From Arthrobacter caoxuetaonis (GTDB lineage: Bacteria; Actinomycetota; Actinomycetes; Actinomycetales; Micrococcaceae), in contig NZ_CP099466.1 in the NCBI RefSeq assembly GCF_023921125.1, positions 124,001-188,000 on the forward strand: a DNA stretch of 64,000 nt. The letters are read 5' to 3'. Of this stretch, positions 31,680-38,901 are shown piece by piece. Position 1 is the first letter of the stretch; each line of letters opens with the position of its first letter. The position numbers were made by a program, and so were the translations under genes. A model generated the notes under the pieces. The model searched no databases and was not told where the DNA came from. It saw nothing but the letters and a program-made list of their open reading frames with translations.

Positions 31680-32288
31680 ATGGATGATGCCCAGAAGAAT
31701 CCCGGGTCCGGTCCCGCCGATCCGGCAGGAATCCCCGCTGTGCCGATGCCGCCCGCGCCGTCGGGTGCGCACCCAGGGTCCGGCGTATCCGCTCCGCCGC
31801 CTGGCCCCGGGCCCAAGCGGCAGGAACCCGCCTCCGCGGTCCCTGCCGCCCAGGGCACGGGAACGGGTGCCACGGAGGTGGCCTCCCCAGGCGGCGGCAG
31901 AACGGCCATCGCCGAGCAGGCCGTGGCTAAGGTCGCCGCCATAGCCGCGCGCTCCGTGCCGGGCGTTCACGCCCTTGGCACAGGCGGTGCGCGGACCCTC
32001 GGTGCCGTGCGTGACGCCGTCGCCGGTTCTGACAGCAGCGCTACCGCCGGCGTGCACGTTGAGGTTGGGGAGACGGAAGCCGCCGTCGACGTGACCCTCG
32101 TTGCGGATTACGGCCAGCCGCTGACCGGGATCGCCGACGCGGTGCGGACCGCGGTGTACGCAGCGGTAGAGGACCTCGTGGGGCTGAACGTGGTGGAGGT
32201 TAACGTCTCCATTGCCGACGTGCACCTGCCCGAATCCCTGGAAAACCGCGGAACCAAGCGTCCCGCCGGTTCCCCCAGTGCTGAATAA
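31680..32288 (+). CDS. Asp23/Gls24 family envelope stress protein
   Basis: The protein has 202 residues. Residues 1-75 are Pro/Gly-rich and probably disordered. The Asp23 domain (~78-190) has GRTAIAEQAVAKVAAIAARSVPGVHAL, VHVEVGETEAAVDVTLVADYGQPLTGIADAVRTAVYAAVEDLVGLNVVEVNVSIADVHLP. Asp23 proteins form a layer at the membrane, bound by AmaP, and are induced by envelope or alkaline stress in Firmicutes; the role in actinobacteria is less known. First gene of a five-gene operon ending with an AmaP-like anchor. TTG 31671 is an alternative start. Confidence 0.9.
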   Translation: MDDAQKNPGSGPADPAGIPAVPMPPAPSGAHPGSGVSAPPPGPGPKRQEPASAVPAAQGTGTGATEVASPGGGRTAIAEQAVAKVAAIAARSVPGVHALGTGGARTLGAVRDAVAGSDSSATAGVHVEVGETEAAVDVTLVADYGQPLTGIADAVRTAVYAAVEDLVGLNVVEVNVSIADVHLPESLENRGTKRPAGSPSAE

Positions 32289-32313
32289 CGACGAACGAAG
32301 TAAGGCAGGAACA

Positions 32314-32505
32314 ATGAAACCGACTGTGGTGGGCATGGCCGTAGGCGCCGTGCTGGCCTTCACTGCCCTGTTGTTCGACTTCTGGGGCTTCCTGCTCATG
32401 GCCCTGTTCATCGCTGTGGGGGCCTTTTTCGGGCGCGCCGCCGAAGGCAAGGTTGACTTCCGCAGCGTACGGGACGCCCTGACCGGACGCCGTTCCTCCT
32501 CGTGA
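32314..32505 (+). CDS. Small DUF2273-like membrane protein
   Basis: The protein has 63 residues. Two hydrophobic helices (~6-22 and 24-40) with FDFWGFLLMALFIAVGAFFGRAAEGKVD between and after match the small DUF2273-like proteins regularly found beside Asp23 genes. The start ATG 32314 has GGCAGGAA upstream. Its TGA (32503-32505) overlaps the GTG start of the next gene (32502), so the two are translationally coupled. Molecular role unknown. Confidence 0.82.
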   Translation: MKPTVVGMAVGAVLAFTALLFDFWGFLLMALFIAVGAFFGRAAEGKVDFRSVRDALTGRRSSS

Positions 32506-32897
32506 GCGCTTCCGTCATGACGCCGCGGGCAGCACAGCGCACGGCGCGGGGGCTGGCCGGGCACAACCGGATCAGCACCCAGGCCCTCACCAGCACGGCC
32601 CAGGCAGTTGCTGCAGAGCACTTCGGCGTCCCGGCGTCCCTGGTGCGCGTCACATGGAGTGACGACGAGGGCCTGCTTGCCCTGTCCCTGAGCCTGCCCG
32701 TCACCATGCCGCCGCTCGAAGCAGTGGTTAAGGATCCATCCCTCGTGGCACGCACCGGCGGGTCCGTCTGGGATCGCGTGCACGGCGCCAAACCGGTCCT
32801 GCTGCAGCGGATTACCTACCTCACCGGTTCGATTCTTTCCCTGGTCGATATCCGGGTCACGGGTGTCCGCGTTCAGGAAGGGAGCCGGGTTCGATGA
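32502..32897 (+). CDS. Hypothetical Asp23-cluster protein
   Basis: The protein has 131 residues with no membrane segment. It starts at GTG 32502 (4-base overlap) and ends at 32897, overlapping the next ATG by 4 bases. ISTQALTSTAQAVAAEHFGVPASLVRVTWSDDEGLLALSLSLPV and IRVTGVRVQ suggest a small alpha/beta domain similar in layout to Asp23 (helix, then strand pairs), possibly a divergent relative. I do not recognise a named family. Position inside the operon argues for a role in the same envelope complex. Confidence 0.7.
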   Translation: MSASVMTPRAAQRTARGLAGHNRISTQALTSTAQAVAAEHFGVPASLVRVTWSDDEGLLALSLSLPVTMPPLEAVVKDPSLVARTGGSVWDRVHGAKPVLLQRITYLTGSILSLVDIRVTGVRVQEGSRVR

Positions 32898-33517
32898 GCC
32901 ACTTGGCGGACGCCGGTCCCAACACTCTCTCCAGCGCTCCCTCCGATGCCGCTGCCAAGCGGATCGTTCGCCGCGAAACCCATGCCGCCCGCACCGTGCC
33001 TGCAGTCATTGCAGCCGTCCTCGGCATCCTGTTATGCCTGTACGTGCTCCTGGAATCGGTGCTCCAGTCCCTCGGCCAGGAAGAATGGCTGATCGATCCG
33101 CCCACGTTCGCCCATTGGCTGGCGGGCCTGCCGCGGGACTCCGATCCGCTCATCCTCGGCCTGGCTGGCGCCCTGATCTTCCTCTGCGGACTCTGGTTCT
33201 TCCTGATGGCAGTGATGCCCGGACGCCGTGCCCGGTACTCCATTCCCAATCCCCGTGCCGCCGTCGTGGTGGATGCCGAGGTGCTCGCGGCCTCGCTGGC
33301 ACGCCGCAGCCGTCTGGCTGCGGGCGTCGCCGCCGGCCAGGTGCTGGTGACGGTGGGCCGCACCCGGGTCGAAGTGCGCATCCGGCCGACCTCCGGTATT
33401 CCGGTTGATGCTGACACCGTGCGCTCCGCTGTAGAGGACGAACTCGCGCTGACAGGTTTGGACCCGCAGCCCAGCGTCCAGGTCCAGGTCTCGACTATGG
33501 GGGCGATCGGGCAGTGA
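32894..33517 (+). CDS. DUF6286-type membrane protein of the Asp23 cluster
   Basis: The protein has 207 residues. Two membrane helices (~33-55, VPAVIAAVLGILLCLYVLLE; ~95-118, LILGLAGALIFLCGLWFFLMAV) precede a cytosolic domain (~125-205) of alternating strands and helices. This two-helix plus C-terminal-domain layout beside an Asp23 gene fits actinobacterial DUF6286 proteins, a tentative name. The WLIDPPTFAHWLAGLPRD loop lies between the helices. Overlaps both neighbours by 4 bases. Confidence 0.72.
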   Translation: MSHLADAGPNTLSSAPSDAAAKRIVRRETHAARTVPAVIAAVLGILLCLYVLLESVLQSLGQEEWLIDPPTFAHWLAGLPRDSDPLILGLAGALIFLCGLWFFLMAVMPGRRARYSIPNPRAAVVVDAEVLAASLARRSRLAAGVAAGQVLVTVGRTRVEVRIRPTSGIPVDADTVRSAVEDELALTGLDPQPSVQVQVSTMGAIGQ

Positions 33518-34128
33518 ACCGCACACCCCGCACCCTGAACCGTGCCCTGCTGGGCCTCGCCGGGCTGGTCCTGCTTGCGCTCGGCACCGGCCTGATTCTC
33601 CTGAGCACCGATCCGGCAGCGGCCCGCTGGTGGTGGAACACCGGTCCTGCCCTGATGGCCGACGGCGGCCGGGTCCTTGCAGACACGGCCATGCCCGGTC
33701 AGTCCCAGAGCTGGCTTTGGCCGCTCCTGGCGCTGGCCATGGCTGTATCCGTGGTCCTGCTGGTGCTGTGGATCTCCGCCCAGGGCAGGGGACGGGTGGA
33801 CACGCTGGTGGAAGAGTACGACGACGACGGCGCCCCGGGCCGGATCGCCATCAGCGGTGCGGTCCCGGAGCAGGCGCTGAGGGCTGCCCTGCTGCAGGAT
33901 CCGGACGTCACCTCGGTGGCCGTCAGTACCTGGTCCCTGGGCCGCGGCGGCAACGGGCTTCGCGTACGGATCACTCCGCGGCAGGGGGCCGCGCCGCACC
34001 TGATTGCCGCCGACGCAACCAACCTCGTCGACGCACTGGACAGCGCCCTCGGCCGAAGTTCCACCGTACTGATCAGCCTGGATGCAGGACGGCGCTACCG
34101 CCTCGGCCGCGAGGAGCGGGTCCGCTAG
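33514..34128 (+). CDS. AmaP-like membrane anchor of the Asp23 layer
   Basis: The protein has 204 residues. Helices at ~10-31 (LLGLAGLVLLALGTGLILLS) and ~68-88 (LWPLLALAMAVSVVLLVLWIS) are followed by a cytosolic domain with VSVAVSTWSLGRGGNGLRVRITPRQG. The two-helix anchor plus soluble domain is the AmaP layout, and AmaP genes end Asp23 operons elsewhere. GTG 33514 overlaps the preceding TGA by 4 bases. It probably tethers Asp23 to the membrane (inference by family). Confidence 0.75.
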   Translation: MNRTPRTLNRALLGLAGLVLLALGTGLILLSTDPAAARWWWNTGPALMADGGRVLADTAMPGQSQSWLWPLLALAMAVSVVLLVLWISAQGRGRVDTLVEEYDDDGAPGRIAISGAVPEQALRAALLQDPDVTSVAVSTWSLGRGGNGLRVRITPRQGAAPHLIAADATNLVDALDSALGRSSTVLISLDAGRRYRLGREERVR

Positions 34129-34167
34129 GGGCTGGTCCGCGGGGCCCGCTTCGGGCTGTGCGGTTGT

Positions 34168-34197
34168 GGAGGCTAGGAGGCTAGGAGGCTAGGAGGC
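34168..34197. repeat. 8-bp tandem repeat GGAGGCTA across a stop codon
   Basis: Three full copies (34168-34175, 34176-34183, 34184-34191) and GGAGGC (34192-34197). The third copy contains the TAG stop of the minus-strand gene 34189-35043. Unit loss or gain would alter the end of that gene only slightly. Confidence 0.85.
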
Positions 34198-35043
34198 GCG
34201 GGCGAGCTGGCGGATGGGAATCCAGCGGCCGGCCAGCCGGCGGTAGGCTGCAGCGGCACCTGTCATGTCGCCGTCGGCCAGTGATTCGATGCCCAGCCGC
34301 ACATCGGACGGTGAATCGTCCGGATAGACCAGCTCGGCAACGGGCCCGTAATCCAGCTCCAGAACGGCATCCGGCGAAAAGACTTCCAGCCAGGTGACCA
34401 GGTCCGTCAGCTCATCCAGCAGGTCCAGTTCGGGTGCTGCCAGCGCCAGGGCGGCCGCAGCGTGCCGTGCCCGGTCAATGCACTGCGGGATCGGCGCGGA
34501 CATCCGCACCGTGAGCACCCTGCCGTCGTCCTCCACGACATCGGTTGCGTCGTCCTCGTGGATCAAAATGAACCAGCCGAACGGCACTCCCCAGGTCGCT
34601 GAGCGGGTGTGCAGCTTGGCCAGCGAATCAGCGAACGAGTCGGGGTCGATACGCGCGGCGTGGGCTTCCCGGGCCACTTCGGGCAGCAGGACATCCACCA
34701 GGGGACCGTTGACCGTCTCGCCCAGGGACTCCGCAGCCAGCGAGGTCCGCACGGCCAGCTGGTTGGGGCAGTACAGGCGCGTGGTGCTGCCGTCCGGCCG
34801 CGGATGGTGCAGCACCCGCACCAGGTCACCGGAGGTGTGGGGAAAAGGATCCGACACCGGGCGGACGAGCCGGCGTACGGCGTCGCTGCGCTCCAGGACT
34901 TCGGTCTCATGCCTGGCGCGGGAACGCTGGTCAAGGATGCGCAGCTGCTGGGCGTCGTCGAACGCATCCAACGGTTCGTAGACGCGCAGATAGGACACGT
35001 ACGGGAAGGTACGCCACACGGTAGCCTCCGGCGCCCCTGCCAT
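34189..35043 (-). CDS. Conserved-looking hypothetical protein
   Basis: The protein has 284 residues, soluble, acidic and Leu/Ala-rich. The N-terminus (TVWRTFPYVSYLRVYEPLDAFDDAQQLRIL) looks well folded, and DDGRVLTVRMSAPIPQCIDRARHAAAALALAAPELDLLDEL is a striking central block. Its ATG lies 2 bases after the xthA stop, so the two are co-transcribed. I do not recognise the family or see catalytic motifs. The link with xthA hints at a DNA-repair or housekeeping context but nothing more. Confidence 0.7.
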   Translation of the reverse strand: MAGAPEATVWRTFPYVSYLRVYEPLDAFDDAQQLRILDQRSRARHETEVLERSDAVRRLVRPVSDPFPHTSGDLVRVLHHPRPDGSTTRLYCPNQLAVRTSLAAESLGETVNGPLVDVLLPEVAREAHAARIDPDSFADSLAKLHTRSATWGVPFGWFILIHEDDATDVVEDDGRVLTVRMSAPIPQCIDRARHAAAALALAAPELDLLDELTDLVTWLEVFSPDAVLELDYGPVAELVYPDDSPSDVRLGIESLADGDMTGAAAAYRRLAGRWIPIRQLARAS

Positions 35044-35045
35044 CG

Positions 35046-35849
35046 CTAGTCCAGTTCCACGATCACGGGTGCATGGTCGGAAGCGCCTTTGCCCTTGCGT
35101 TCCTCGCGGTCGATGCTGGCGCCCGTGACCCGGGCCGCCAGCGCGGGGGAGCCCAGCACGAAGTCGATGCGCATGCCTTCCTTCTTCGGGAAGCGCAGCT
35201 GGGTGTAATCCCAGTAGGTGTAGACGCCGGGACCCTCGGTGTACGGGCGGGCCAGGTCGTGGAAGCCGGCATCCAGGAACGACTGGAAGGCAGCACGTTC
35301 CGGTTCGGTCACGTGCGTGGCGTTCTGGGCGCGGAACCAGTCAATGTCCCAGACGTCCTCATCCCGCGGAGCGATGTTCCAATCGCCCATCAGCGCCAGG
35401 TTCAGCTCCGGATCGTCCTTGATCCATGAGGCAGCCTGGTCCTTGAGGATCTTCAGCCATTCCAGCTTGTAGGGCATGTGCGGATCGCCGACAGCGCGGC
35501 CGTTGGGAACATACAGGCTCCAGACCCGCACTCCGCCGCACGTGGCGCCAATGGCCCGGGCTTCGGCCACAGTGGTTTCTTCGGTCTTGCCGAAGTGCGG
35601 CTGGCCCGGGAAGGTCCGCTCGACGTCCTCGAGTCCCACCCGGGAAGCGATGGCGACGCCGTTCCACTGGTTCAGGCCGAAATGGGCCACTTCGTAGCCG
35701 TTGAACTCGAAGACCTCCCACGGGAAGTTCTCATCCTTCGCCTTCGTCTCCTGGATGGCCAGGACATCGACGTCGGAGCGCTGCAGCCAGGCTTCAACGC
35801 GGTCGGCACGGGCGCGGATGGAGTTCACGTTCCAGGTAGCAATCTTCAC
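35046..35849 (-). CDS. xthA: Exodeoxyribonuclease III
   Basis: The protein has 267 residues. IATWNVNSIRARADRV, AIQETKAKDENFP (metal Glu), NGVAIASRVG, LALMGDWNIAP, GMRIDFVLGSPALA and GASDHAPVIVELD are the ExoIII/AP endonuclease motifs in order. It cuts at abasic sites and degrades 3' ends during base-excision repair. I use GTG 35849, the family-like start; a TTG at 35867 would add six residues. No good ribosome site is visible for either, so the start is uncertain. Confidence 0.93.
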   Translation of the reverse strand: MKIATWNVNSIRARADRVEAWLQRSDVDVLAIQETKAKDENFPWEVFEFNGYEVAHFGLNQWNGVAIASRVGLEDVERTFPGQPHFGKTEETTVAEARAIGATCGGVRVWSLYVPNGRAVGDPHMPYKLEWLKILKDQAASWIKDDPELNLALMGDWNIAPRDEDVWDIDWFRAQNATHVTEPERAAFQSFLDAGFHDLARPYTEGPGVYTYWDYTQLRFPKKEGMRIDFVLGSPALAARVTGASIDREERKGKGASDHAPVIVELD

Positions 35850-35980
35850 CCTTGCTACGTTACCCAATCAGGGCAAGGGGGTCCTACGGGAGTGCATGTG
35901 TCGTTTACCCCTTGTGGGTGGTGCTGGTAGGTGCTTCGTGCGGCACCCGGGTGCCGCCCGGGCGCCGCCCGGCGGGCGGA

Positions 35981-36056
35981 CCGGAACGGCGGCAACGAAA
36001 TTCCTGTGCTCGCAGGGCTCTCAAGGAATATTAAAGCCGCCTAACCCGGCCCGTCC
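35981..36056 (+). repeat. Structured inverted repeat, left copy
   Basis: About 76 bp that match, reverse-complemented, 38791-38865 with a few changes. The outer stem is GGCGGC (35988-35993) with GCCGCC (36036-36041), the inner stem ATTCCT (36000-36005) with AGGAAT (36024-36029). It lies upstream of xthA; the other copy lies beyond scoB, so the pair brackets the IclR/CoA-transferase segment. Confidence 0.85.
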
Positions 36057-36193
36057 GCCGGACTGCTTGGGTGCGTGACGGGCCAAGTGGGTGCCCACTT
36101 GTGGAAACCCGAACGGTCCGCCGGAGGGGTCGGTCGGCGATTGGTCCGCTAGCTGTAGGTTGCATGCCGGGTGGCAGTCATCCTCTGGTTGCG

Positions 36194-36338
36194 CATCCTT
36201 TGGGGAGATAACGCTGGATGGGGAGGGGTCCGCAAAACCATTGGGGAGATAACGTCCCTTAGGGGGCCGAATAAGAGCGTTATCTCCCCAAAGGATGACG
36301 GAGGACCCCTCTAAAGAGCGTTATCTCCCCAATGGATG
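36194..36338. repeat. Symmetrical four-copy array with core GGGGAGATAACG
   Basis: Core copies on the plus strand are at 36202-36213 and 36243-36254, and inverted copies at 36278-36289 and 36319-36330. Each pair is exactly 41 bp apart and the whole array is symmetric about 36266. Copy 1 with flanks (36194-36215) is a perfect 22-bp inverted match to copy 3 (36276-36297); 36238-36254 is a perfect 17-bp inverted match to 36319-36335. GAGGGGTCC (36223-36231) also has its inverse at 36303-36311. Confidence 0.92.
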
Positions 36339-36360
36339 ACCGGCTTGCGCCAAGGCATCG

Positions 36361-36400
36361 CCCGGGTGGCCCGACCCCCCCCCGGGTGGCCCGACCCCCC
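36361..36400. repeat. 20-bp tandem duplication
   Basis: CCCGGGTGGCCCGACCCCCC occurs twice without a gap (36361-36380, 36381-36400), making a C9 run at the junction (36375-36383). Lies just after the stop of the IclR gene. Confidence 0.95.
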
Positions 36401-36416
36401 CGGTTGTCTCGGCATC

Positions 36417-37202
36417 TCAGGGAGCGCCGTGGGAACGGAGCTGCGTGGTGAGAGCGTGGGCGTGCTTCAGGAGGAGGCGGCCGAGTTCGGGGCGGCGCTG
36501 CTCGGTGAAGCGTGAGCCGATCCCGGTGAGGCTCAGGGCCCAGGCTGGCTGGCCTGCACGATCGAAAACCGCGGCACCCATGCCCCAGCTTCCTGTGACG
36601 ATGAGTTCCGGGTTCACTGCGTAGCCGGCGGCACGGGTTTCGGCGATCCTGTCCCTCAGTGCTTCACTGTCGTGGGCCGGGCCGAACTCCCGGGAGAGAT
36701 CGGCAGTGGACAGGTAGCGTTCCACGGCGTCTTCCCGTAGGAACGCCAGGATCGCAAGCCCGGCCGACGCAACACCGAGGGGAAAGCGCTTGCCCTCGAA
36801 CAGCACGAACGAGCGGATTGGAAACGCGCCGTCCTCGCGCAGCAGGCAAACAGTCTCGTCACCGCGGCGCACCGAGAAAAAGGCGCTCTCCCCGGTCGCT
36901 TCAGCCAGTGCCTTCACATGTTCACGGGCGACGCCGGTGACGTCGTAGCGCTCGGCTGCCACAGACCCCATCAGGTACAGTTCCGGACCCAGAAGCCAGC
37001 GGCCGGCTGAATGGTCGTGATCCAGGAAGCCCTCCTCGGCGAGGGACGCCAGGAGCCGGTGGACGGTCGGCCGCGGCAGGGAGGTGGAGCGGGCGACGTC
37101 GCTGGTACTGATCCCGTGCGGCATGGCCGCACTCACCGTGCGCAGCACCTCGGAAAGGCGCCGGACGACCTGTGCGCCCTGGATGCCGTTTGTCTTGTCC
37201 AT
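36417..37202 (-). CDS. IclR-family transcriptional regulator
   Basis: The protein has 261 residues. The N-terminal winged helix (~10-75) has RRLSEVLRTVSAAMPHGISTSDVARSTSLPRPTVHRLLASLAEEGFL. The C-terminal effector domain has FSVRRGDETVCLLREDG, RSFVLFEGKRFPLGVASAGLAILAFL and AVFDRAGQPAWALSLTGIGSRF. It should repress or activate the divergent CoA-transferase genes in response to an acid or its CoA ester (inference from position and family). ATG 37202 is chosen for the GGAAGGTG upstream; ATG 37235 is less likely. Both genes share the 143-bp control region. Confidence 0.93.
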   Translation of the reverse strand: MDKTNGIQGAQVVRRLSEVLRTVSAAMPHGISTSDVARSTSLPRPTVHRLLASLAEEGFLDHDHSAGRWLLGPELYLMGSVAAERYDVTGVAREHVKALAEATGESAFFSVRRGDETVCLLREDGAFPIRSFVLFEGKRFPLGVASAGLAILAFLREDAVERYLSTADLSREFGPAHDSEALRDRIAETRAAGYAVNPELIVTGSWGMGAAVFDRAGQPAWALSLTGIGSRFTEQRRPELGRLLLKHAHALTTQLRSHGAP

Positions 37203-37267
37203 ATTATGAACACCTTCCCCGGTGGTGGTCACCATCTGAGCACTTTCGCTCCCCAGACACTAATCCA

Positions 37268-37321
37268 TTGACCTTGATTTCCACGTCAGGCTAGCGTCCA
37301 AGGATCCACGGTCAGTGGTCC
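37268..37321 (+). promoter_or_regulatory. Promoter and candidate IclR operator of the CoA-transferase operon
   Basis: TTGACC (37268-37273) and TAGCGT (37292-37297) are 18 bp apart. An imperfect inverted repeat GGATCCAC/GTGGTCC (37302-37309, 37315-37321) covers the predicted start of transcription, a position typical for a repressor site. Confidence 0.55.
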
Positions 37322-37345
37322 ACATTATGGTCGAAAGGATGTCCT

Positions 37346-38053
37346 ATGGGGTCGAAAGTGTATGAGAGCACGGCGGAGGCCCTGGGCGGCACCGTCCGTG
37401 ACGGTATGACGATCGCCGTCGGCGGGTTCGGTTTGAGCGGCATCCCCGGCAACCTCATCGCGGCGCTGCGGGACAGCGGGGCTACCGGGTTGACCATCGT
37501 TTCCAACAACATGGGTGTGGACGGCAAGGGGCTCGGCCTGCTCCTGGAAAACCGGCAGGTCCGAAAGGTCCTGGGGTCCTACGTGGGGGAGAACAAGCTC
37601 TTCGCGGAGCAGTACCTTTCCGGCGATCTGGAGGTGGAGTTTGTTCCGCAGGGCACCCTTGCGGAGCGGCTGCGTGCCGGTGGGGCCGGCATTCCGGCGT
37701 TTTACACTCCTACCGGAGTCGGCACGCCGGTGGCTGAGGGCAAGCCCGAAATGGAGTTCGACGGCAGACGGGCAATTCTGGAGCGCGGGATCGTGGCGGA
37801 CTTGGCCTTGGTCCGTGCGCACCGGGCGGATCCAGAGGGGAATCTCCGGTACCGGATGACGGCGCAGAACTTTAATCCGCTGGTGGCTGCTGCCGGACGC
37901 GTCACCATAGCCGAGGCGGAAGAAATCAGCCGGGACTATCTTGAGCCCGACCGGATCCACACACCTGGCATCTACGTGCAGCGTGTAGTGGCCGTGGAGG
38001 ATACCCATAAGCACATCGAGCAGCGGACCGTCCGGGTCCGGGTGGAGGCCTAG
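37346..38053 (+). CDS. scoA: 3-oxoacid CoA-transferase, subunit A
   Basis: The protein has 235 residues, the usual size of the A subunit. MTIAVGGFGLSGIPGNLIAALRDSG is the family-I CoA-transferase signature; YVGENKLFAEQYLSGDLEVEFVPQGTLAERLRAGGAGIPAFYTPTGVGT follows. With subunit B it moves CoA from succinyl-CoA to an acid such as acetoacetate or 3-oxoadipate; which acid is not decidable here. AAAGGATG precedes the ATG. Seven-base gap to subunit B. Regulated most likely by the divergent IclR gene. Confidence 0.92.
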   Translation: MGSKVYESTAEALGGTVRDGMTIAVGGFGLSGIPGNLIAALRDSGATGLTIVSNNMGVDGKGLGLLLENRQVRKVLGSYVGENKLFAEQYLSGDLEVEFVPQGTLAERLRAGGAGIPAFYTPTGVGTPVAEGKPEMEFDGRRAILERGIVADLALVRAHRADPEGNLRYRMTAQNFNPLVAAAGRVTIAEAEEISRDYLEPDRIHTPGIYVQRVVAVEDTHKHIEQRTVRVRVEA

Positions 38054-38059
38054 AACATC

Positions 38060-38710
38060 ATGTGGACACGGGACGAAATGGCGGCCATCGCCGCAGCAGA
38101 ACTGCAGGACGGGCAGTACGTCAATCTCGGCATCGGCATTCCCACCCTCGTGGCGAACCACTTGCCGTCCGGCGTCAGCGTTTTCCTGCAAAGCGAGAAC
38201 GGGCTGCTCGGCATGGGCCCCTTCCCCTATGAGGGTGAGGAGGACGCCGACCTGATCAACGCAGGAAAGCAGACCGTCACGGTGCTCCCTGGCGGCAGCT
38301 TCTTCGACTCGGCGACGTCTTTCGGAATGATCCGCGGCGGGCATGTGCAAACGGCTATCCTCGGAGCGCTGCAGGTTTCCGCCGCCGGAGACCTGGCGAA
38401 CTGGACCATTCCCGGCAAGCTCGTCAAGGGAATGGGCGGCGCCATGGACCTGGTCGCCGGCACCCCTCGGGTCATCGTCATCACTGACCATCTGGCCAAG
38501 GACGGGTCCTCCAAGATCGTCCCGGAGTGCGACCTCCCGCTGACCGGCGTCGGCGTCGTGGACCGCATCATCACCGACCGCGCCGTCTTCGACGTCGAGG
38601 ACGGCACCCTGATCCTCCGCCGCCTCGCGCCCGGCCTGGAAGTGTCCGACGTCGAAGCCATCACTGCGGCCACTTTCACCACCCAGTTGGACTCCCTCAG
38701 CCCGGCCTAG
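38060..38710 (+). CDS. scoB: 3-oxoacid CoA-transferase, subunit B
   Basis: The protein has 216 residues. [19 protein letters not shown] and [41 protein letters not shown] are the subunit-B motifs; the Glu in SENG is the residue that forms the CoA thioester. [24 protein letters not shown] follows. Forms the active A2B2 enzyme with the upstream product. Downstream comes a repeat copy (38791-38865), and the convergent nadE. Confidence 0.93.
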   Translation: MWTRDEMAAIAAAELQDGQYVNLGIGIPTLVANHLPSGVSVFLQSENGLLGMGPFPYEGEEDADLINAGKQTVTVLPGGSFFDSATSFGMIRGGHVQTAILGALQVSAAGDLANWTIPGKLVKGMGGAMDLVAGTPRVIVITDHLAKDGSSKIVPECDLPLTGVGVVDRIITDRAVFDVEDGTLILRRLAPGLEVSDVEAITAATFTTQLDSLSPA

Positions 38711-38726
38711 GCGCTCAAGCGACACC

Positions 38727-38811
38727 GGGTCCGGACGGGCCGGGTTAGGCGGCGCTCTACCTACTCAACGGACGGGGAGGCAACGGGTCCGGACGGGCCG
38801 GGTTAGGCGGC
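38727..38811. repeat. 27-bp direct repeat pair
   Basis: The same 27-bp sequence, beginning GGGTCCGGACGGGCC, is found at 38727-38753 and 38785-38811, 58 bp apart. The second copy runs into the right inverted-repeat copy (38791-38865); the first is a truncated copy of its outer end. Confidence 0.9.
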
Positions 38812-38865
38812 TTTAATACTCCAAGCGAGCTCTGCGAGCGAGGAGTTTCGTTGCCGCCGTTCCGG
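38791..38865 (-). repeat. Structured inverted repeat, right copy
   Basis: The reverse complement of this segment matches 35981-36056. Outer stem GGCGGC (38806-38811) with GCCGCC (38853-38858); inner stem ACTCC (38818-38822) with GGAGT (38842-38846). The second pair of the inner stem is C-G here and T-A in the left copy, a compensatory change that supports selection on the folded form. It lies between the convergent scoB and nadE and could work as terminator. Confidence 0.85.
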
Positions 38866-38901
38866 CCCGACCGGACCCACCCCAGCCCACCGCGAAGAAA
38901 C

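Larger units (their letters stand above)
35850..36416. other. Repeat-rich 567-bp intergenic region, no gene
   Basis: Between xthA and the IclR gene I find no credible coding frame. It holds, in order: an 18-bp palindrome GCGGCACCCGGGTGCCGC (35940-35957), one copy of an inverted repeat that recurs at 38791 (35981-36056), a perfect palindrome CAAGTGGG-TG-CCCACTTG (36084-36101), a symmetrical four-copy array (36194-36338), and a 20-bp tandem duplication (36361-36400). This density of ordered repeats is unlike any other gap in the window. Confidence 0.85.

Noticed and set aside
36194..36400. CRISPR array
   Set aside because: Only four core copies, two of them inverted, with related rather than unique spacers and no cas genes.
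35868..36416. Protein-coding gene or IS remnant in the repeat-rich gap
   Set aside because: No frame with plausible composition and start site; no transposase motifs. Repeats are short and ordered, not IS ends.
37325..38725. 466-codon minus-strand frame opposite scoAB
   Set aside because: Shadow of two well-recognised CoA-transferase genes.
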